Positions 33,327 to 45,978 of a DNA stretch of 64,000 nt are shown here, piece by piece. Made by a program: the position numbers and the translations under genes. The stretch comes from Malania oleifera (taxonomy: Eukaryota; Streptophyta; Magnoliopsida; Santalales; Ximeniaceae), in the NCBI RefSeq assembly GCF_029873635.1, contig NC_080420.1, positions 53,807,457-53,871,456 of the forward strand. The letters run 5' to 3'. Each line of letters starts with the position of its first letter. Positions within the stretch are counted from its first letter, which is position 1. Below the pieces are notes generated by a model. It saw only the letters and a program-made list of their open reading frames with translations. It made no database searches and was not told the DNA's origin.

Positions 33327-34644
33327 TGAAAGTTGATGTGTAGTCTCAAAAGGGGGAGTGAATTGGGTTATTAAAGTTTCTTTTAATTCTTTTCAAAAAT
33401 TATTAAACCACTTGTTATTTTAACAATCACACGGCATAGACTTATTTTCTTAATCAATCCACAAACCAAAACACAATTAAACAAAAACTTAAGCAATCAA
33501 TTTACAACTAAAGTATTCAACCACAAAATACCAAATTAAGTTATAACATGCAGCTTCTTGGCAATTCTTAACTTTTGCAAGAACTCAAGATATTTGCGTA
33601 TTTGTAGCCCTGAGAATATATGTAAGGCCTGTTTTGATGGATTTGATTTCCCAATATGATACACAATATGAAATCCAACACTCCTTCCAAGAACTTGGAC
33701 ATTAAATAAACTTTCCGTTAATTAGTCTTGGGTGTTAACCAATCAACGTACTCCCTTACGGTTTCCATAATTTATATTGATCAACCAACGTACTTCCTTT
33801 CGGTTTCTGAAAATCCAAAAAATCAAATTAATCTTTGGTTTATTTAATATCCAATCCATGCAGTGTATATAATCAAAAATTAAATTCAACCACGCAGTTA
33901 ATATAAGCTGAAAAGTAAAGAGAGTGAGGAAGGAGAGTGACACCACATTTTTTATGAGGTTCGGCTTATCCCCAGTCTACATCCTCGCCTTTGGCCAATA
34001 TGACCAAAGGATTCCACTATACCACTCCTTTTCAGGTGGAGCAAACCTTTTACAAGCGATACCCCACGCTCAAACACTCCTTAAGTAGGCTAGAGCAATG
34101 CCTCTCCAAGTAATACCCCATGCTCGGTCACTCCTTCACTAGGCTAGAGCAACGCCTCTCCAAGTGGTTCCCCGCACTCGGTCACTCCTTCAATAGGCTA
34201 GAGCAACGCATCTCCAAGTGATACCCCACACTCGGTCAATGATTAAACAATCCTGGAATCGTCAAGAAAGAAGAAACAATATCTGCGTACAATAATACTC
34301 TCACAAAGAGCAAATTAGTACAATTTCAAAGACTATGTACTTCAATATTAAATATTAAATATTAAAGTGAAATACAATGAAGCTCAAGTAAGAATTCACC
34401 AAGTTCTTTCTAGATGAGAATTAGCAACTCAAAACTCAGTAGTAGGATGTTCAGCACTTTAGAAATTCAGCACTTCGGTTGTACAAAGAGTTTAGCAAGA
34501 GAGAGCAGCAAGATAGAAAGATATGCTTTCAGCTTTTGAAACAAATTTTTTAATTCTTTTGTTCTATGTTTTATTTGATTTGAAAAACCATGTATTTATA
34601 GGCTTAGAAAAGTTATTTCGTGTTGTCCAAGATTACTTGGAGTA
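33327..34644 (-). repeat. 3' LTR of the gag-only copia element, outer part
   Basis: Starts (plus strand) TGAAAGTTGATGTGTAG and parallels 56822-57507 of the other LTR: shared words include ACATGCAGCTTCTTGGCAAT and GTTAATTAGTCTTGGGTGTT. From about 34020 to 34240 there are three or four near-identical blocks of about 60 bp (CTCGGTCACTCCTTCA and neighbours). The remaining 922 bp of this LTR lie at 45057-45978. Confidence 0.82.
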
Positions 34645-36484
34645 TGAGTACGCATCAAAATTGCATAATTAGGCATTTAAAATTCACACATTAAAGATCA
34701 TAATTTTGATTAAATGTCCAATTACGTATAATATTTTGATCATCGAGTTCATTTGATAATTTAAAGATAATTAGCCTACTTTTGTTGAAAATCTCCAGAA
34801 ACTCATATTTTATTAGTGCAGGGTAATTTTCAAAAATTAAAATCGAGCCATGCACAAAGAGAGGCCCGTATGTACATGGTGGGTTGGCCATGCATTGGAA
34901 GGAAGACTCCTAGGTAAATCGGTTGCAGAAACAACAGAAAGGAGGGCTTGGACTAGTGAAGAATTGTGTGAAGAAGGCTCTGGCAGCCGTGAGCTACTTC
35001 GTCGACTGGCACGTGAGCAATGCCATGTATATGGGTGCATAAAGATGGTGCAAGAGTTAGGCTCCTCGGTGAGTGAGTGGCCTTATGTGGAGCTAGGTTT
35101 CTTGGGTAGGCTATGTGTGTGTGAGTTGTGAAACACAAGAAAATAAGAGAGAGGGTCAGGTCATGATGTGACCCGGCCATACAAGAGGCTTGTGAGAGGC
35201 GTTGGGTTTAGGACAGGGCCATATGTGCGGATGGGGGTCTCATGGGCTGGTTGTGTGAAGGACCTGCGGGGTGTTGGGCTTTTTTGTGAGAAGGTTCGTG
35301 TGTGTTTTCATGAAGTAAAGAAGGGGGTTGGGTCATGATGTGACCCATCCATGCAAAGAGTTGAAGACCACACACAACACACTGGAAAGAAAGAAAATAA
35401 AATAAATAAATAAAAAAGAGAAAAAAAAGCAAGGAAGAGACAAGGAGAAAAGTCAATAAAGGAGGCTACTTTTGAGGGTTTAAAAGGGTTTCTAGGATGG
35501 TTTGGATGGATTTTTTTTTCATGGTCATAAAGGGTTGCAGACAAGAAAAAAAGAAGCCATAGTAGGGTTCCTTTTGGGGTGGCTATGCAGACACAACACA
35601 CGAACAGCAAGGGTGGTTGGTGGTACGCTGAAAAATTAATATCTTTTTGGGAACCAAAAAGCCGTGAACAACGGCAGTGCTTGGGGTGCTCGTGGCGCTA
35701 GACGGCGGTGCTGTGGGTGTTGTTTTGTATTCTACTCTCCAATTAAAAGAAAGCATGGTGAAATTATTTATGTTTGATTTAATTTTCGGCATGAACTAAT
35801 TTTTGTATTCCAGGAAAATGATGTAACCCAGCTTTAAACTATGCTTGCTCTTCGATGCTAATCTGAAGTAGTTTTCTTTAATGTTTATCTTAGTTATTTT
35901 GCGCTTAATGCTTTTAATTAATTGGCCATTAATTAGAGGATGTTGGTCTTGTGATTTGCTAGCAAAAGGGGGAATTATAGGATAAATCTTGGATAATTCA
36001 ACGTAGGTGAATATAGAGATCGAAAAACTTGTATGAACTTATGTAGCATTAAAAAAATCGAGGGTCTTATTGCATTCTTGTGTTATAAATATGCATATTC
36101 TTATGTTAAATAATAAACAAAAATAGGATCAGATTGACTATCGAAAGACGCTTTTGGAAAAATTGGAAATTTGCTAACAAATAAAGAAAACGAAGTCAAA
36201 TTAGCTAGATGAGTAAAGTATAGTGAGAAACTAGGTGAAATCGGTTTCCTAGAAGCTTTCAGCCTCATTAATTGATACGTGGCAACCAATTTTATTTTGC
36301 TCGAATAGTTTATTTAAAGTAGCCTTATTTCAATTTCGCATTCTAAAATTAGTAATCTTTCTAAATAAAATCAAGAATAGTATAATTTTGGTACTTGGTA
36401 AAATTAAGACACCAATCCCTAAGGACGATACTCTTCATATCACTATATTATAAAACTACAATATTGTGCACTTGCAGTTTTGCA
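34645..36484 (+). repeat. 5' LTR of the Athila-like element
   Basis: Starts TGAGTACGCATCAAAATTGC and ends CACTTGCAGTTTTGCA, parallel to the 3' LTR. 1840 bp. Confidence 0.88.
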
Positions 36485-36497
36485 TTGATCAATTTTT

Positions 36498-36515
36498 TGG
36501 CGCCGTTGCTGAGGA
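36498..36515 (+). other. Primer-binding site (tRNA-Asp type)
   Basis: TGGCGCCGTTGCTGAGGA lies 13 bases after the 5' LTR, closely resembling the tRNA-Asp complementary site known in Athila-type elements. A nearly identical site is at 50021. Confidence 0.85.
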
Positions 36516-36667
36516 TTGAGTTTTTTTTTTTTTTTTGCAATATCAATACAAAGTAATCTTTATTTTAATTTAGAATTTTATTTTTATATTTTTTTTATTA
36601 TTTTTAGTTTTTTCTTTTAATTTTATTTTATTTATCTTCTTTATTTCAAGGGTGTTTTTTATATTAG

Positions 36668-37702
36668 ATGCGCCATGCTAGAACCTGTGACATTATTCCC
36701 TTTGATCCAGAGATTGAAAGAACTCTTAGAGCACTAAGAAGAAGAAGGTGTAGCCATGGAGAACAGACAATAGAATGCACACCCATGTGCCTTGAAGGAT
36801 TATGTACAACCAGTTGTGAATGACAACTACTCGGGTATTAGATGCCAGACCATTAATGCCAACAATTTTGAGCTCAAACCCGCCTTGATCAACATGGTAC
36901 AACAAGCCCAATTCAGTGGATCACCACTTGATGATCCCAATATTCATTTGGCGATATTTCTGGAGATTTACGACACTATAAAGATCAATGGTGTTATTGA
37001 AGACACCATTAGACTGAGACTATTCCCTTTTTCTTTGAGGGACAAGGCAAGAGGTTGGCTACAATCTTTACAACCGAGAAGTATCACTAGTTGGCAGGAC
37101 ATGCAGAAACATTTCTTGCTAAATTCTTTCCACCTGCAAAAATAGCCCAACTCAGGAGTGAGATTGGTCAATTCAAGCAACATGACTCTATGAAGCATGG
37201 GAAAGGTATAAAGATTGGATTCAAAGCTGCCCACAACATGGATTTCCGGATTGGTTGCAAATTCAGATTTTCTATAATGGGTTAAATGGGCAAACTCAGA
37301 CTTTAGTTGATGCTGCATCCGGGGGAACTTTGATGTCAAAGACACCTAAGGGCGCTACTTCTCTTTTGGAAGAAATGTCCTCAAATAACTATCAATGGCC
37401 AACTAAAAGAACTATGACCAAGAAAGTTGCTAGGATTCATGAATTGGAGCTGTTTGCTGCACTTTCTGCTCAAGTTGCTTATCTATCTCATCAAATTTCA
37501 GCTTTGACTACACAAAGGATACAAGTAGAACAGATCTGAGCAATGGAGCGAGTCAAGAATAGGTTCAATACATCAACAATAGGAACTACAATTATCGTGG
37601 TGATCCTTTGCCACAATAATACCATCTAAGGCTTTGAAATCATGAGAATTTGTCTTATGAAAATACAAGGAATGTGCTGCAACCTCCTTTGGGACTTGAT
37701 AG
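36668..37702 (+). pseudogene. gag, Athila-like (fossil, N-terminal and central part)
   Basis: Begins MRHARTCDIIPFDPEIERTL and includes NFELKPALINMVQQAQFSG, DDPNIHLAIFLEIYDTIKI, LRLFPFSLRDKARGWLQSL and SSNNYQWPTKR with a final AQVAYLSHQISALTTQR. This is the retrotransposon gag domain followed by the linker typical of Athila. Interrupted at 37702 by a solo LTR. Broken fossil. Confidence 0.88.
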
Positions 37703-39923
37703 TGTTGACCTTATAGGTCACGCCCTAGTTTTGATAATGACAAATCCGATTGTATTTAATAAATATCTAGTTTATGTGCAGGTTCATACTAGCATATCAT
37801 CAATGGCACGTGAAAGCTCAAAGCTTGAAGACAAACTCATGCTCTAAATTGTAATAATTTTAGTGAAATTTATCTATAATAGTAATTAGGGTAATCGGTT
37901 TGTAATAAGTACACACATCACATGCATGATTTATTTTGTAAGCTCAAACAAACCATGAATGAGAAAATGACCATAGAAAGACCTTAGGGTGTACCCTTCG
38001 GTCGACCGACACTAGACTTTTTCGGTGTTTTCAAATTGGACCCCAAGTGCCTCTAGAACACTCACACTTTCACATATATTTGCTAGGCACTTGAATAGGG
38101 CTTATTTGTTTCAAAACGGGACCGAATTGCACACATGATGCACTTTCGGTCGACCAGCCAAGCCAGTTCATTTTGGCCTGGTCGACACAAGACATCCTGG
38201 GTCAAAGTTTGACTACTCGGTCAACCAGAAAAGGTAGTTCAAAAGGCCCTAATCGACCGAAGCTCCTTTGGGTCAAAGATTAACCACTCGGTCAACCGAA
38301 ACTTGTAGTTCAAAAGGCCCTGGTCGACCGAAACCCTCCTGGGTCAACAGTTGACCATCTGGTCGACCGAGAACTTTTGTACTACAACTACTTGGTTGAC
38401 CGAAGGGTTCTCGGGAGAATTCCTAGCGGTCTGGTCGACCAAACCAGGCAGTTCAAAATGCCCTGGTTGACCGAAACTCAGAAAATTGGGAAATCGCCCT
38501 CTTCGGTCGACCGAGCCTTTCAGTTCAAAAGTCCCCTAGTCGACCGAGTCATTTGAGTCCTGGTCGACCGAACCATCTCTGGTCGACCGGACCTCTCGGG
38601 TTGCTCCTATTTTTTTACTGCGGTTAAATGTTTTAAATAGGGTTAAATTGATTTAAATGTCATTAATCTTTTCTAACAATCCCTAATAGGTCCCCAACGG
38701 TCAAAATTTTTAGTATGTCTATATATACTCTTTCATTTGGTGGATTAAGTATCGATTAGCAAAAAGATTAAGAAAATCTCTTTAAGCAAAAATACTTTCT
38801 TTTTTATTCTCATTTGCTCACACTCTTCCAAATACACTCTAGCTTACATTCAATACTCATAAAATCATTTGTAAGTATTCTTGAGTGCTTAGATAGGAAG
38901 GTTCACTCTCTCTTGGTTGTGAGATTGATATAATTTTATTGAGAGCTGAACCAAAAGGATTCTTAGGGTACTTAGCCAATAAGTTCATCCTAAGAAGACT
39001 TTACTAGGTCTTCTGAGATTGCATATTTGTTGCAATATCTTGAGAAGCCCATTTTTTCTTTTGATTGCGAAATATTTTCAAAATCATTTACAAATATCTA
39101 TTGCTCTTTATTTTGAAAACCATTTGAGGAGATATTTGTGTTTGACTCGAAACATCTTTGTTGCAATATTTATTCACTCAAATATTCTTGCTGAAAACAA
39201 AGATCCTATATATTTTGCAATCCAAGCATATACATACTTCCATGATTGAGATATTCTATTGATTGATATTCTTGAGGCTTATCTAATACTCTGTGTGAAC
39301 ACATTTGATTGAAATACCTTGAGATACACAGATTGCTTGTTAGACACTCTCACATACTTACTACACTGATAGAAAACATAGTTGAGAGTTGAAATATTTA
39401 GACCACACAGAGCTTACATTATTAAATCATCTGTGGTGTATGTGTTTGGGCGCATTTGTGGTACAAATTTACTTTACATGAAAGCACTCATATATTGTAC
39501 CGTTTGATTGTATACCTGAGAGATTCCAGGCGTGGCCTGAGGGGGCGGTAATCCAGCCCAGTAAAGATTGGTGAAGGTTGAGGTCAGCCCTTTGGTAATT
39601 TGACCTGGTTTGTATAGGTGCCGTTCCACCCGTTTAAGTGAGCAAGTTATTGTGATAATCCTTGTGCTGGTTAGCCAAGGCGAGGACATAGGCAATTGGC
39701 CAAACCTCGATAACATATCTGCGTGTCCTCCTTTCTTTACTGCTTTCTGGTGCTTGTGTGATTATTTAAACTGCTTTATTTAATTTCTGGTATATTTACA
39801 TTATTTGCACTAGATTGACCATAGGCTTGTAAACATACTGCTGTTAGGAGGAATACCTAGGAGATAAATTTTAAAAATACCAATTCACCCCCCCCCCCTC
39901 TTGGGATCACGGTAAAGCTAACA
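37703..39923 (+). mobile_element. Solo LTR, 2.2 kb, SIRE/Maximus-like copia, with GATAG duplication
   Basis: Flanked by GATAG at 37698-37702 and 39924-39928. Starts TGTTGACCTTATAGGTCACG and ends GGTAAAGCTAACA after a C-rich block. Related to the LTR at 28979-33326. Between about 37990 and 38600 it carries about 15 copies of a near-palindromic GGTCGACCGAA-like word. It inserted into the gag region of the Athila-like element and is therefore younger. Confidence 0.92.
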
Positions 39924-41060
39924 GATAGTTATCAAGGTAAGAAGAAGGTGTCACTTAAGGATGCCATGATATCATTAGTTAAGGATACAAAATCAAGGTT
40001 TAAAAAGACTGATTCACGGCTGGACAACATTGAGACTTATTGTAGCCATATGGGAGCTACCATGAAGAATCTTGAAATGCAAATCCAGCAACTAGCCACG
40101 ACCATAAATTCCCAACAAAGAGGAACTTTTCCTAGCAGCACAGAAGTGAATCCTAAGGAACAATGCAAGGCCATCACACTTCGGAGTGGAAAAGAAATTG
40201 AGAAGTCACCAATAAAGGAAACCATGTCCACCCCTATAGCTGAAAATAATGGCCAAAGAAAAAATAAAGGGGAAGAAGAGGAGACTGTGGATGATACATC
40301 AGTAGAGACTAACACGCCACTAGAAATTTCATTTCCTAACAATCCTCCTATTCTCTCTACTCCACTCCCTTACTTAACGTTTTCAAAAACAAAAACTAAA
40401 TAAGCAATTTTATAAATTTTTGGATATTTTTAATAAAATTCACATAAATGTTCCTTTTGCAGATGCCTTGGAACAAATGTCAAACTATGTCAAATTCCTA
40501 AAGGACATCAATTCAAAGAAAAAAAGGTTAGAGGAGTTCGAAATGGTGAAGTTTACCGAGGAGTGTAGTGCTATTCTTCAAAAGAAATTGCCTCAAAAAT
40601 TAAAAGATCTAGGGAGTTTTACTTTGCCTTGCACTATTGGAATTCATTTTTTGATAAAAGTTTTATGTGGTCTTGGTGCTAGCATTAATCTTATGCCACC
40701 TTCTATTTGCAGGAAATTAGGACTTGGAGAGATGAAACAAACAACCATTTCTTTGCAACTAGCAGACTGATCCATCAAGTATCCACGCAGAATCATAGAA
40801 GACCTATTGGTAAAGGTGGACAAATTCATTTTTCTTGTTGATTTTGTCGTGTTAAATATGAAGGAAGACCAAGAAGTTCCACTAATTCTTGGCTGACCAT
40901 TCTTGGCCACTGGAAGGGCTTTAATTGATGTTCAAAAGGGTGATTTAACATTGAGAGTAGACAAGGAAAAGGTTATATTCAACATCTACCAAGACATGAG
41001 ATTCCCAGAAGATCCAAGCATTTGCTTTCGGGTAGATGTCATTTAGCAAGGTGTAGAAAA
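39924..41060 (+). pseudogene. gag C-terminus and protease, Athila-like (fossil)
   Basis: Contains MKNLEMQIQQLATTINSQQR, VNPKEQCKAITLRSGKEIE, then the protease region with GSFTLPCTIGIH and LGASINLMPPSICRKLGLG (aspartic-protease site region by position), and ATGRALIDVQKGDLTLRVDK. All are standard landmarks of Athila polyproteins. Broken fossil. Confidence 0.85.
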
Positions 41061-41187
41061 AGCCTTTCAAAAAGATGTACCAGCTGATAACCTAGAATGA
41101 TCCTTGCAGCATATTACAACACAACAGCATGTGGGGAGGCTAGAACCTATGGTAGCGAAGACCGATTATGTAATCTCTAAATAAAAG

Positions 41188-41565
41188 ATGCAGCAACCTA
41201 TATCTCCAGAGTTGAAGCAATTCCATGAGCATCTTCGCTATGCGTTCTCACATGATGCGTATGAAAATGCAAAAATCTACAAAGAGCGGACGAAGAAGGG
41301 TCATGATAAACAAATTCTTAGGCGTGGGTTTGCTCCAGAACAACAAGTTCTACTCTTCAACTCAAGATTAAACCTCTTCTTGGGTAAGTTGAGGTCAAGA
41401 TGGACAAGTCCTTATACAATTGACAGAGTTTTCCCTTTTGGAGCAATAGACTTGAAGGACAAGATAGGGAATATATTTAGAGTTAATGGTCATAGATTGA
41501 AGCACTACTATGGAGAACAAATGGAGAGGAAATGTGCATTTATTCCTCTTGGATATTCTGGTTGA
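41188..41565 (+). pseudogene. Integrase C-terminal region, Athila-like (fossil)
   Basis: Contains [59 protein letters not shown] and [14 protein letters not shown], the usual end of the Athila integrase. It follows the protease region after a short gap, so the middle of pol is missing from this copy. Confidence 0.85.
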
Positions 41566-43221
41566 TGAAGATTGAAAAGTCTGGCTGGAGATGTTAAAAC
41601 AAGCGCTTATAGGAGGTAACCCAAAGAGTTTTTCTTTTATTTATTTCTTTTATTTTTATTACTTTATTTATTTATCTATTCACTTTTGAATAATTTAGAT
41701 TTTTTATGCCGGTTTATTTGGCACGAGTACAGAGCTAAAAATTTAATTCCTCGACGAATTCACCAAAAAGCTAGGGAAATTTCTTTCTTTTCTTCAATCC
41801 TTCTCATCTTTGAATAACAATGAAAAAAATGTGAATATGGACAATTAGGCCATGAATGACACTACTTATGCCCTTCACATACTTGCATATAACCTAGGAG
41901 TACACACTTGGATCATCTATGTGTAGTTTCTCTTTATATGGTTAAACTAGGAATTGTAACTCGTTGAAGGTTGATTGGCAGTTCAATTGTGTTAATTTGG
42001 TTATATAAACTCTTGTATCTACATGGTATCTCTTGAGGCTAAAAAAAACAAATACATGTTCACATGACTTGTAGCACTTAGGGTTCCTTGTGAACACTGA
42101 GAGAGCGCTCGTGGTGACTTTGACACCTTGTGAGGTACTATTGAGTCATTTATCGTTCTTTTGAGTTTTCAACGTCAACTTAGAATTCATGAAACTCAAC
42201 TTTCCCTATTTTTTTCTCTGGATATTCTTTGTACACTAATCTTGGTTTTTGACTTGCTAGCCTAGGGGTAACATCTAGTTGGGAGATAGAAACCTAGGTC
42301 TTGTAACCTACTCAAGATGTGAAGGCTGAGCCACCCCTAGAAATAGACTTATTTCATGGACTCTTATTTGAGCTTAATGCACATGGGTGGTATGAAAACA
42401 ATAAAAGAAGTTTTATGATTTTCCTAACTGACCATGAAAAGAAAGAAATTAAAAAATGAGCAGAAGAAAGAAAAAGAGAAATAGAAATACCCTAAAAGAG
42501 GTGAAAGACTAATATCTGCTCCACACAACTACAACAAAAGTCAGGGACATGACACATGTTCTCCACATATGAAGACTCTTCACTAGCCTAATGCCTCAGA
42601 TGTATTCATGCCTGGTTTGTGAATAAGTTGATCTAGGGTGGTCTTGGTTGGATATAGCGAGTAGGTGAGAAGATGCTTGGGGGAAAGACCCGACAGCTCA
42701 TAAATAGGCTAGATCCTTTTTAGAGTAGTCCACTCCGTACATTTAGCATTTGTTCCTTACAATATATGGGATGTTTGATCATGATACTCCTCCTCACATA
42801 TGACGAGTGAACCCATCCTTTTTGAGTGTTTTTTAGGGTATACCAGTTAGGCCAAGTCAAAGCAACAGTTCTATAGGTGTCCATGGATATCCTAGGTGTA
42901 ACAAGTCATACGCATTATACACACTTTGAAACTTTGCCTATTTATACTCAATTTTATATGGCAACATTAACTCTCAATTTTGATTGATGGTTAATTTTAT
43001 TTGAGTATACTGTTCTTAATGGCTATACAATGATGAAACTTGTATGAGTGACTTGTTTCAAAATTGTGTGAATTGTGTATGAATGAGCTTGTGTGTAATT
43101 TGGTGATATTCCTATATGTGAAAAGGTGTGGTTGCGTTGCATGTGCGTTCATTCACTGAAATTGATATGGAACCACCCTGGATTCCATTCACGTTATTTG
43201 CTAGAGACTAGCAAAACGCTA
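41566..43221 (+). other. 3' region of the Athila-like element
   Basis: No open frame of note. 41850-43221 is clearly related to 52150-53509 of the gag-only element, with shared words such as GAAACCTAGGTCTTGTA/GAAACTTAGGTCTTGTA and CTCAAGATGTGAAGGCTGAG. Some Athila relatives carry an envelope-like frame here; none was recognised. Confidence 0.7.
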
Positions 43222-43232
43222 GTTGGGGGGTG
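43222..43232 (+). other. Polypurine tract of the Athila-like element
   Basis: GTTGGGGGGTG directly before the 3' LTR start TGATTACGCATC. The gag-only element has the same tract at 53510-53519. Confidence 0.85.
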
Positions 43233-45056
43233 TGATTACGCATCAAAATTGCATAATTAGGCATTTAAAATTCATGCATTAAAGATCATAATTTTGATTA
43301 AATGTCCAATTACATATAATATTTTGATAATAGAGTTCATTTGATAATTTAAAGATAATTAGCCTACTTTTGTTGAAAATCTACGGACACTCATATTTTA
43401 TTACTGTAGGGTAATTTTTAGAAATTAAAATCGAGCAATGCACAAAGAGAGGCCCGTACATACATGGTGGGTTGGCCATGCGTTGGAAGGAAGACTCTTG
43501 GGTAAATGGGTTTCAAAACAACAGCAAGGGGGGCATGGACTTGTGAAGAATTGTGTGAAGAAGGCCCTGGCAGCAGTGAGCTGATTCATGGGCTAGCATG
43601 TGAGCAGTGCCATGTATATGAGCGCATGAAGCTAGTGCAAGAGCTAGGCTCCTCGAGTGCATAAGTGGCCTTACGTGGAGCTAGGTTTCTTGGGTAGGCT
43701 ACTTGTGCGAGTTGTGAAACACAAGAAAATAAGCGAGAGGGTCGGGTCATGATGTGACTTGGCCATACAAGAGGCTTGTGAGAGGGGCTAGGTTTAGGAG
43801 AGGGCCATATATGCGGATGGGGGTCTCATGGGCTAGCTATGTGAAGGAACCGCATGAGTGTTGGGCTTCTTTGGTGAGAAGATCCGTGTGTGTGTGCATG
43901 AAATAAATAAGGGGCTAGGTCGTGATGTGACCCATCCATACAAAGAGCTGAAGACCGCACGCAACACACTGGATAGAAAGAAAAGAAAAAAAAAAGAAAA
44001 TAAAGGAAATAAGAAAGGGGAGAAAAGTCAATAAAGGAGGCTACTTTTGAGGGTTTAAAAGGGTTTTTGAGGACGATTTGGATGGATATTTTTTCATGAT
44101 CATAGGGGGCCGTAGACAAGAGAAAGAGAAGCCACAGCACGGTTTCTTTTGGGGTGTTGCGCAAACACAACACACGAATAGCAAGGGTGGTTGACGGTGT
44201 GCTGAAAAATTAATATTTTTCGGGAACTTGAAAGCGGCGAACAACGGTGGTGCTCAAAGTGTTAGCACGCGATGGCGGTGCTGTGGGTGTTGTTTTGTCT
44301 TCTACTCTCCAATTAAAAGAAAGCATGGTGAAATCATTTATGTTTGATTTAATTTTCGGCATGAACTAATTTTTGTATTCTAGGAAAATGATGTAGCCCA
44401 GCTTTAAACTATGCTTGCTCTTCGATGCTAATCTGAAGTAGTTTTCTTTAATGTTTGTCTGAGTTATTCTATGCTTAATGCTTTTAATTAACTAGCCATT
44501 AATTAGATGATGCTGGTCTTGTGATTTGCTACCAAAATGGGGAATTATAGGATAGATCTTGGATAATTCAGCGTAGGTGAATATAGAAATCGAAAGACTT
44601 GTATGAACTTACATAGCGTTAAAAAAATCAAGGCTTTTATTGCGTTCTTGCATTATTAATTTACATATTCTTATATTAAATAATAACAAAGAATAGGTTT
44701 TGATTGACTATTGAAAAAGGCTTTTGGAAAAATTGGAGATTTGCTAACAAATAGAGAAAACAAAGTCAAATTAGCTAGAAGAGTAAAGCATAGTGAGAAA
44801 CTAGGTGAAATCGGTTTCCTAGAAGTTTTCACCCTCATTAATTTGATACATGGCAACCAGTTTTATTTTCCCTTGAATAGTTTATTTAAAGTAGCTTTAT
44901 TTCAATTTCGCATTCTAAAATTATTAATCTTTCTAAATAAAATCATGAATAGTATAATTTCAGAACTTGGCAAAATTGAGACACCAATCCCTGAGGATAA
45001 TACTCTTCACATCACTATATTATAAAACTATGATACTGTGCACTTGTAGTTTTGCA
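43233..45056 (+). repeat. 3' LTR of the Athila-like element
   Basis: 1824 bp, starts TGATTACGCATCAAAATTGC, ends CTTGTAGTTTTGCA. Aligns with 34645-36484 throughout. Confidence 0.88.
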
Positions 45057-45978
45057 CAGATTAGAATATCTCCCAAGTTTTCATAAATTTTGGGGCACAA
45101 GAAACCATTATTTGAAATTTAAAACACTAAAAATTTCTAACCGTTAGCAGTGTTTAAACGACTGACGTATCAGGTTCAGTTTTCTGATGTTCCTTAATAC
45201 ACTGAAAAATTTGAATTGGACACAGATCAAACGACTGAACTATAGGTTCAGACTTCTGAAGCCCCAGCTCAGACGACTGAACAGAGGGTTCAGTTTTCTA
45301 AGGATGTATTGCCTCTTTTGTATTCCTTCAGAAAAATCTTTAGTAGACTGAAATAATTCTTCAATCTTCTAAAGAAATTTTTCAGTAGACTGAATGAAAT
45401 CTTCAATCTTCTCAAGTACATCTTCAGTCTTTTAAGGATGCACCTCAGTCGTCTGAGCAGTCACTTTTCATTTTTTTCATTTTAGTTTTCAAAAATCCTT
45501 TTTGCTCTCTTACCTTGATTTCATATAAAACATTTTCCAAGGTTTTAAATAAGGTCTTTAAGTCCATAATTACCCGTAAAGGAGCTTTCAACATATTTCA
45601 CAAGATATTTAAATACTAAGTACTTACATAAAGACTTCACAGGACTGTTGACATTCTAAGCACTTAAGTCTTCATGCTTATATTTCTTTAGCTCCATTGT
45701 GTCTTCAAGCTTCAACATACTTTAAGCTTTTAGCAAGTCCTTTTTAAAATTCATGCTCTCATGATCTTCAAGTTTTATTAAATCATCTTTGAATCCATGC
45801 CTTTTAAACTTCATTTTGATCATCTTGCTTTGTAGTATAAGCTTTTAATATTTCTTGTTGAGCACTTGACCTTGTATTCTCATTCTTGAGTCCTGAAATA
45901 TCATCACTTAACCAAATATGTTAAGTTCCTCTGATTTGTTATCATCAAAACAAGATTTTAAGTCTTGTAAGACCAACA
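45057..45978 (-). repeat. 3' LTR of the gag-only copia element, inner part
   Basis: On the minus strand it starts TGTTGGTCTTACAAGAC with TGTTTTGATGATAACAAATC, a typical SIRE-like LTR start. 45150-45460 holds a cluster of CAGTCGTCTGA and TTCAGTCTTCT-like words. It continues the LTR begun at 33327. Confidence 0.82.

Larger units (their letters stand above)
34645..45056 (+). mobile_element. Ty3/gypsy element, Athila-like, with both LTRs
   Basis: Order: 5' LTR 34645-36484, primer-binding site 36498-36515, gag from 36668, protease region to 41060, integrase C-terminal part 41188-41565, long 3' region, polypurine tract 43222-43232, 3' LTR 43233-45056. No reverse transcriptase or RNase H was recognised. 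The LTRs differ by about 8 percent over their first 300 bases by eye, suggesting several million years. The flanking 5 bases (GAGTA and CAGAT) do not match. It carries a solo LTR insertion at 37703-39923. It is a broken fossil with several breaks. Confidence 0.88.

Noticed and set aside
34640-45061. Five-base target duplication for the Athila-like element
   Set aside because: GAGTA and CAGAT do not match. AGATTA occurs on both sides but nine bases off the left LTR edge, so it cannot be accepted as the duplication.
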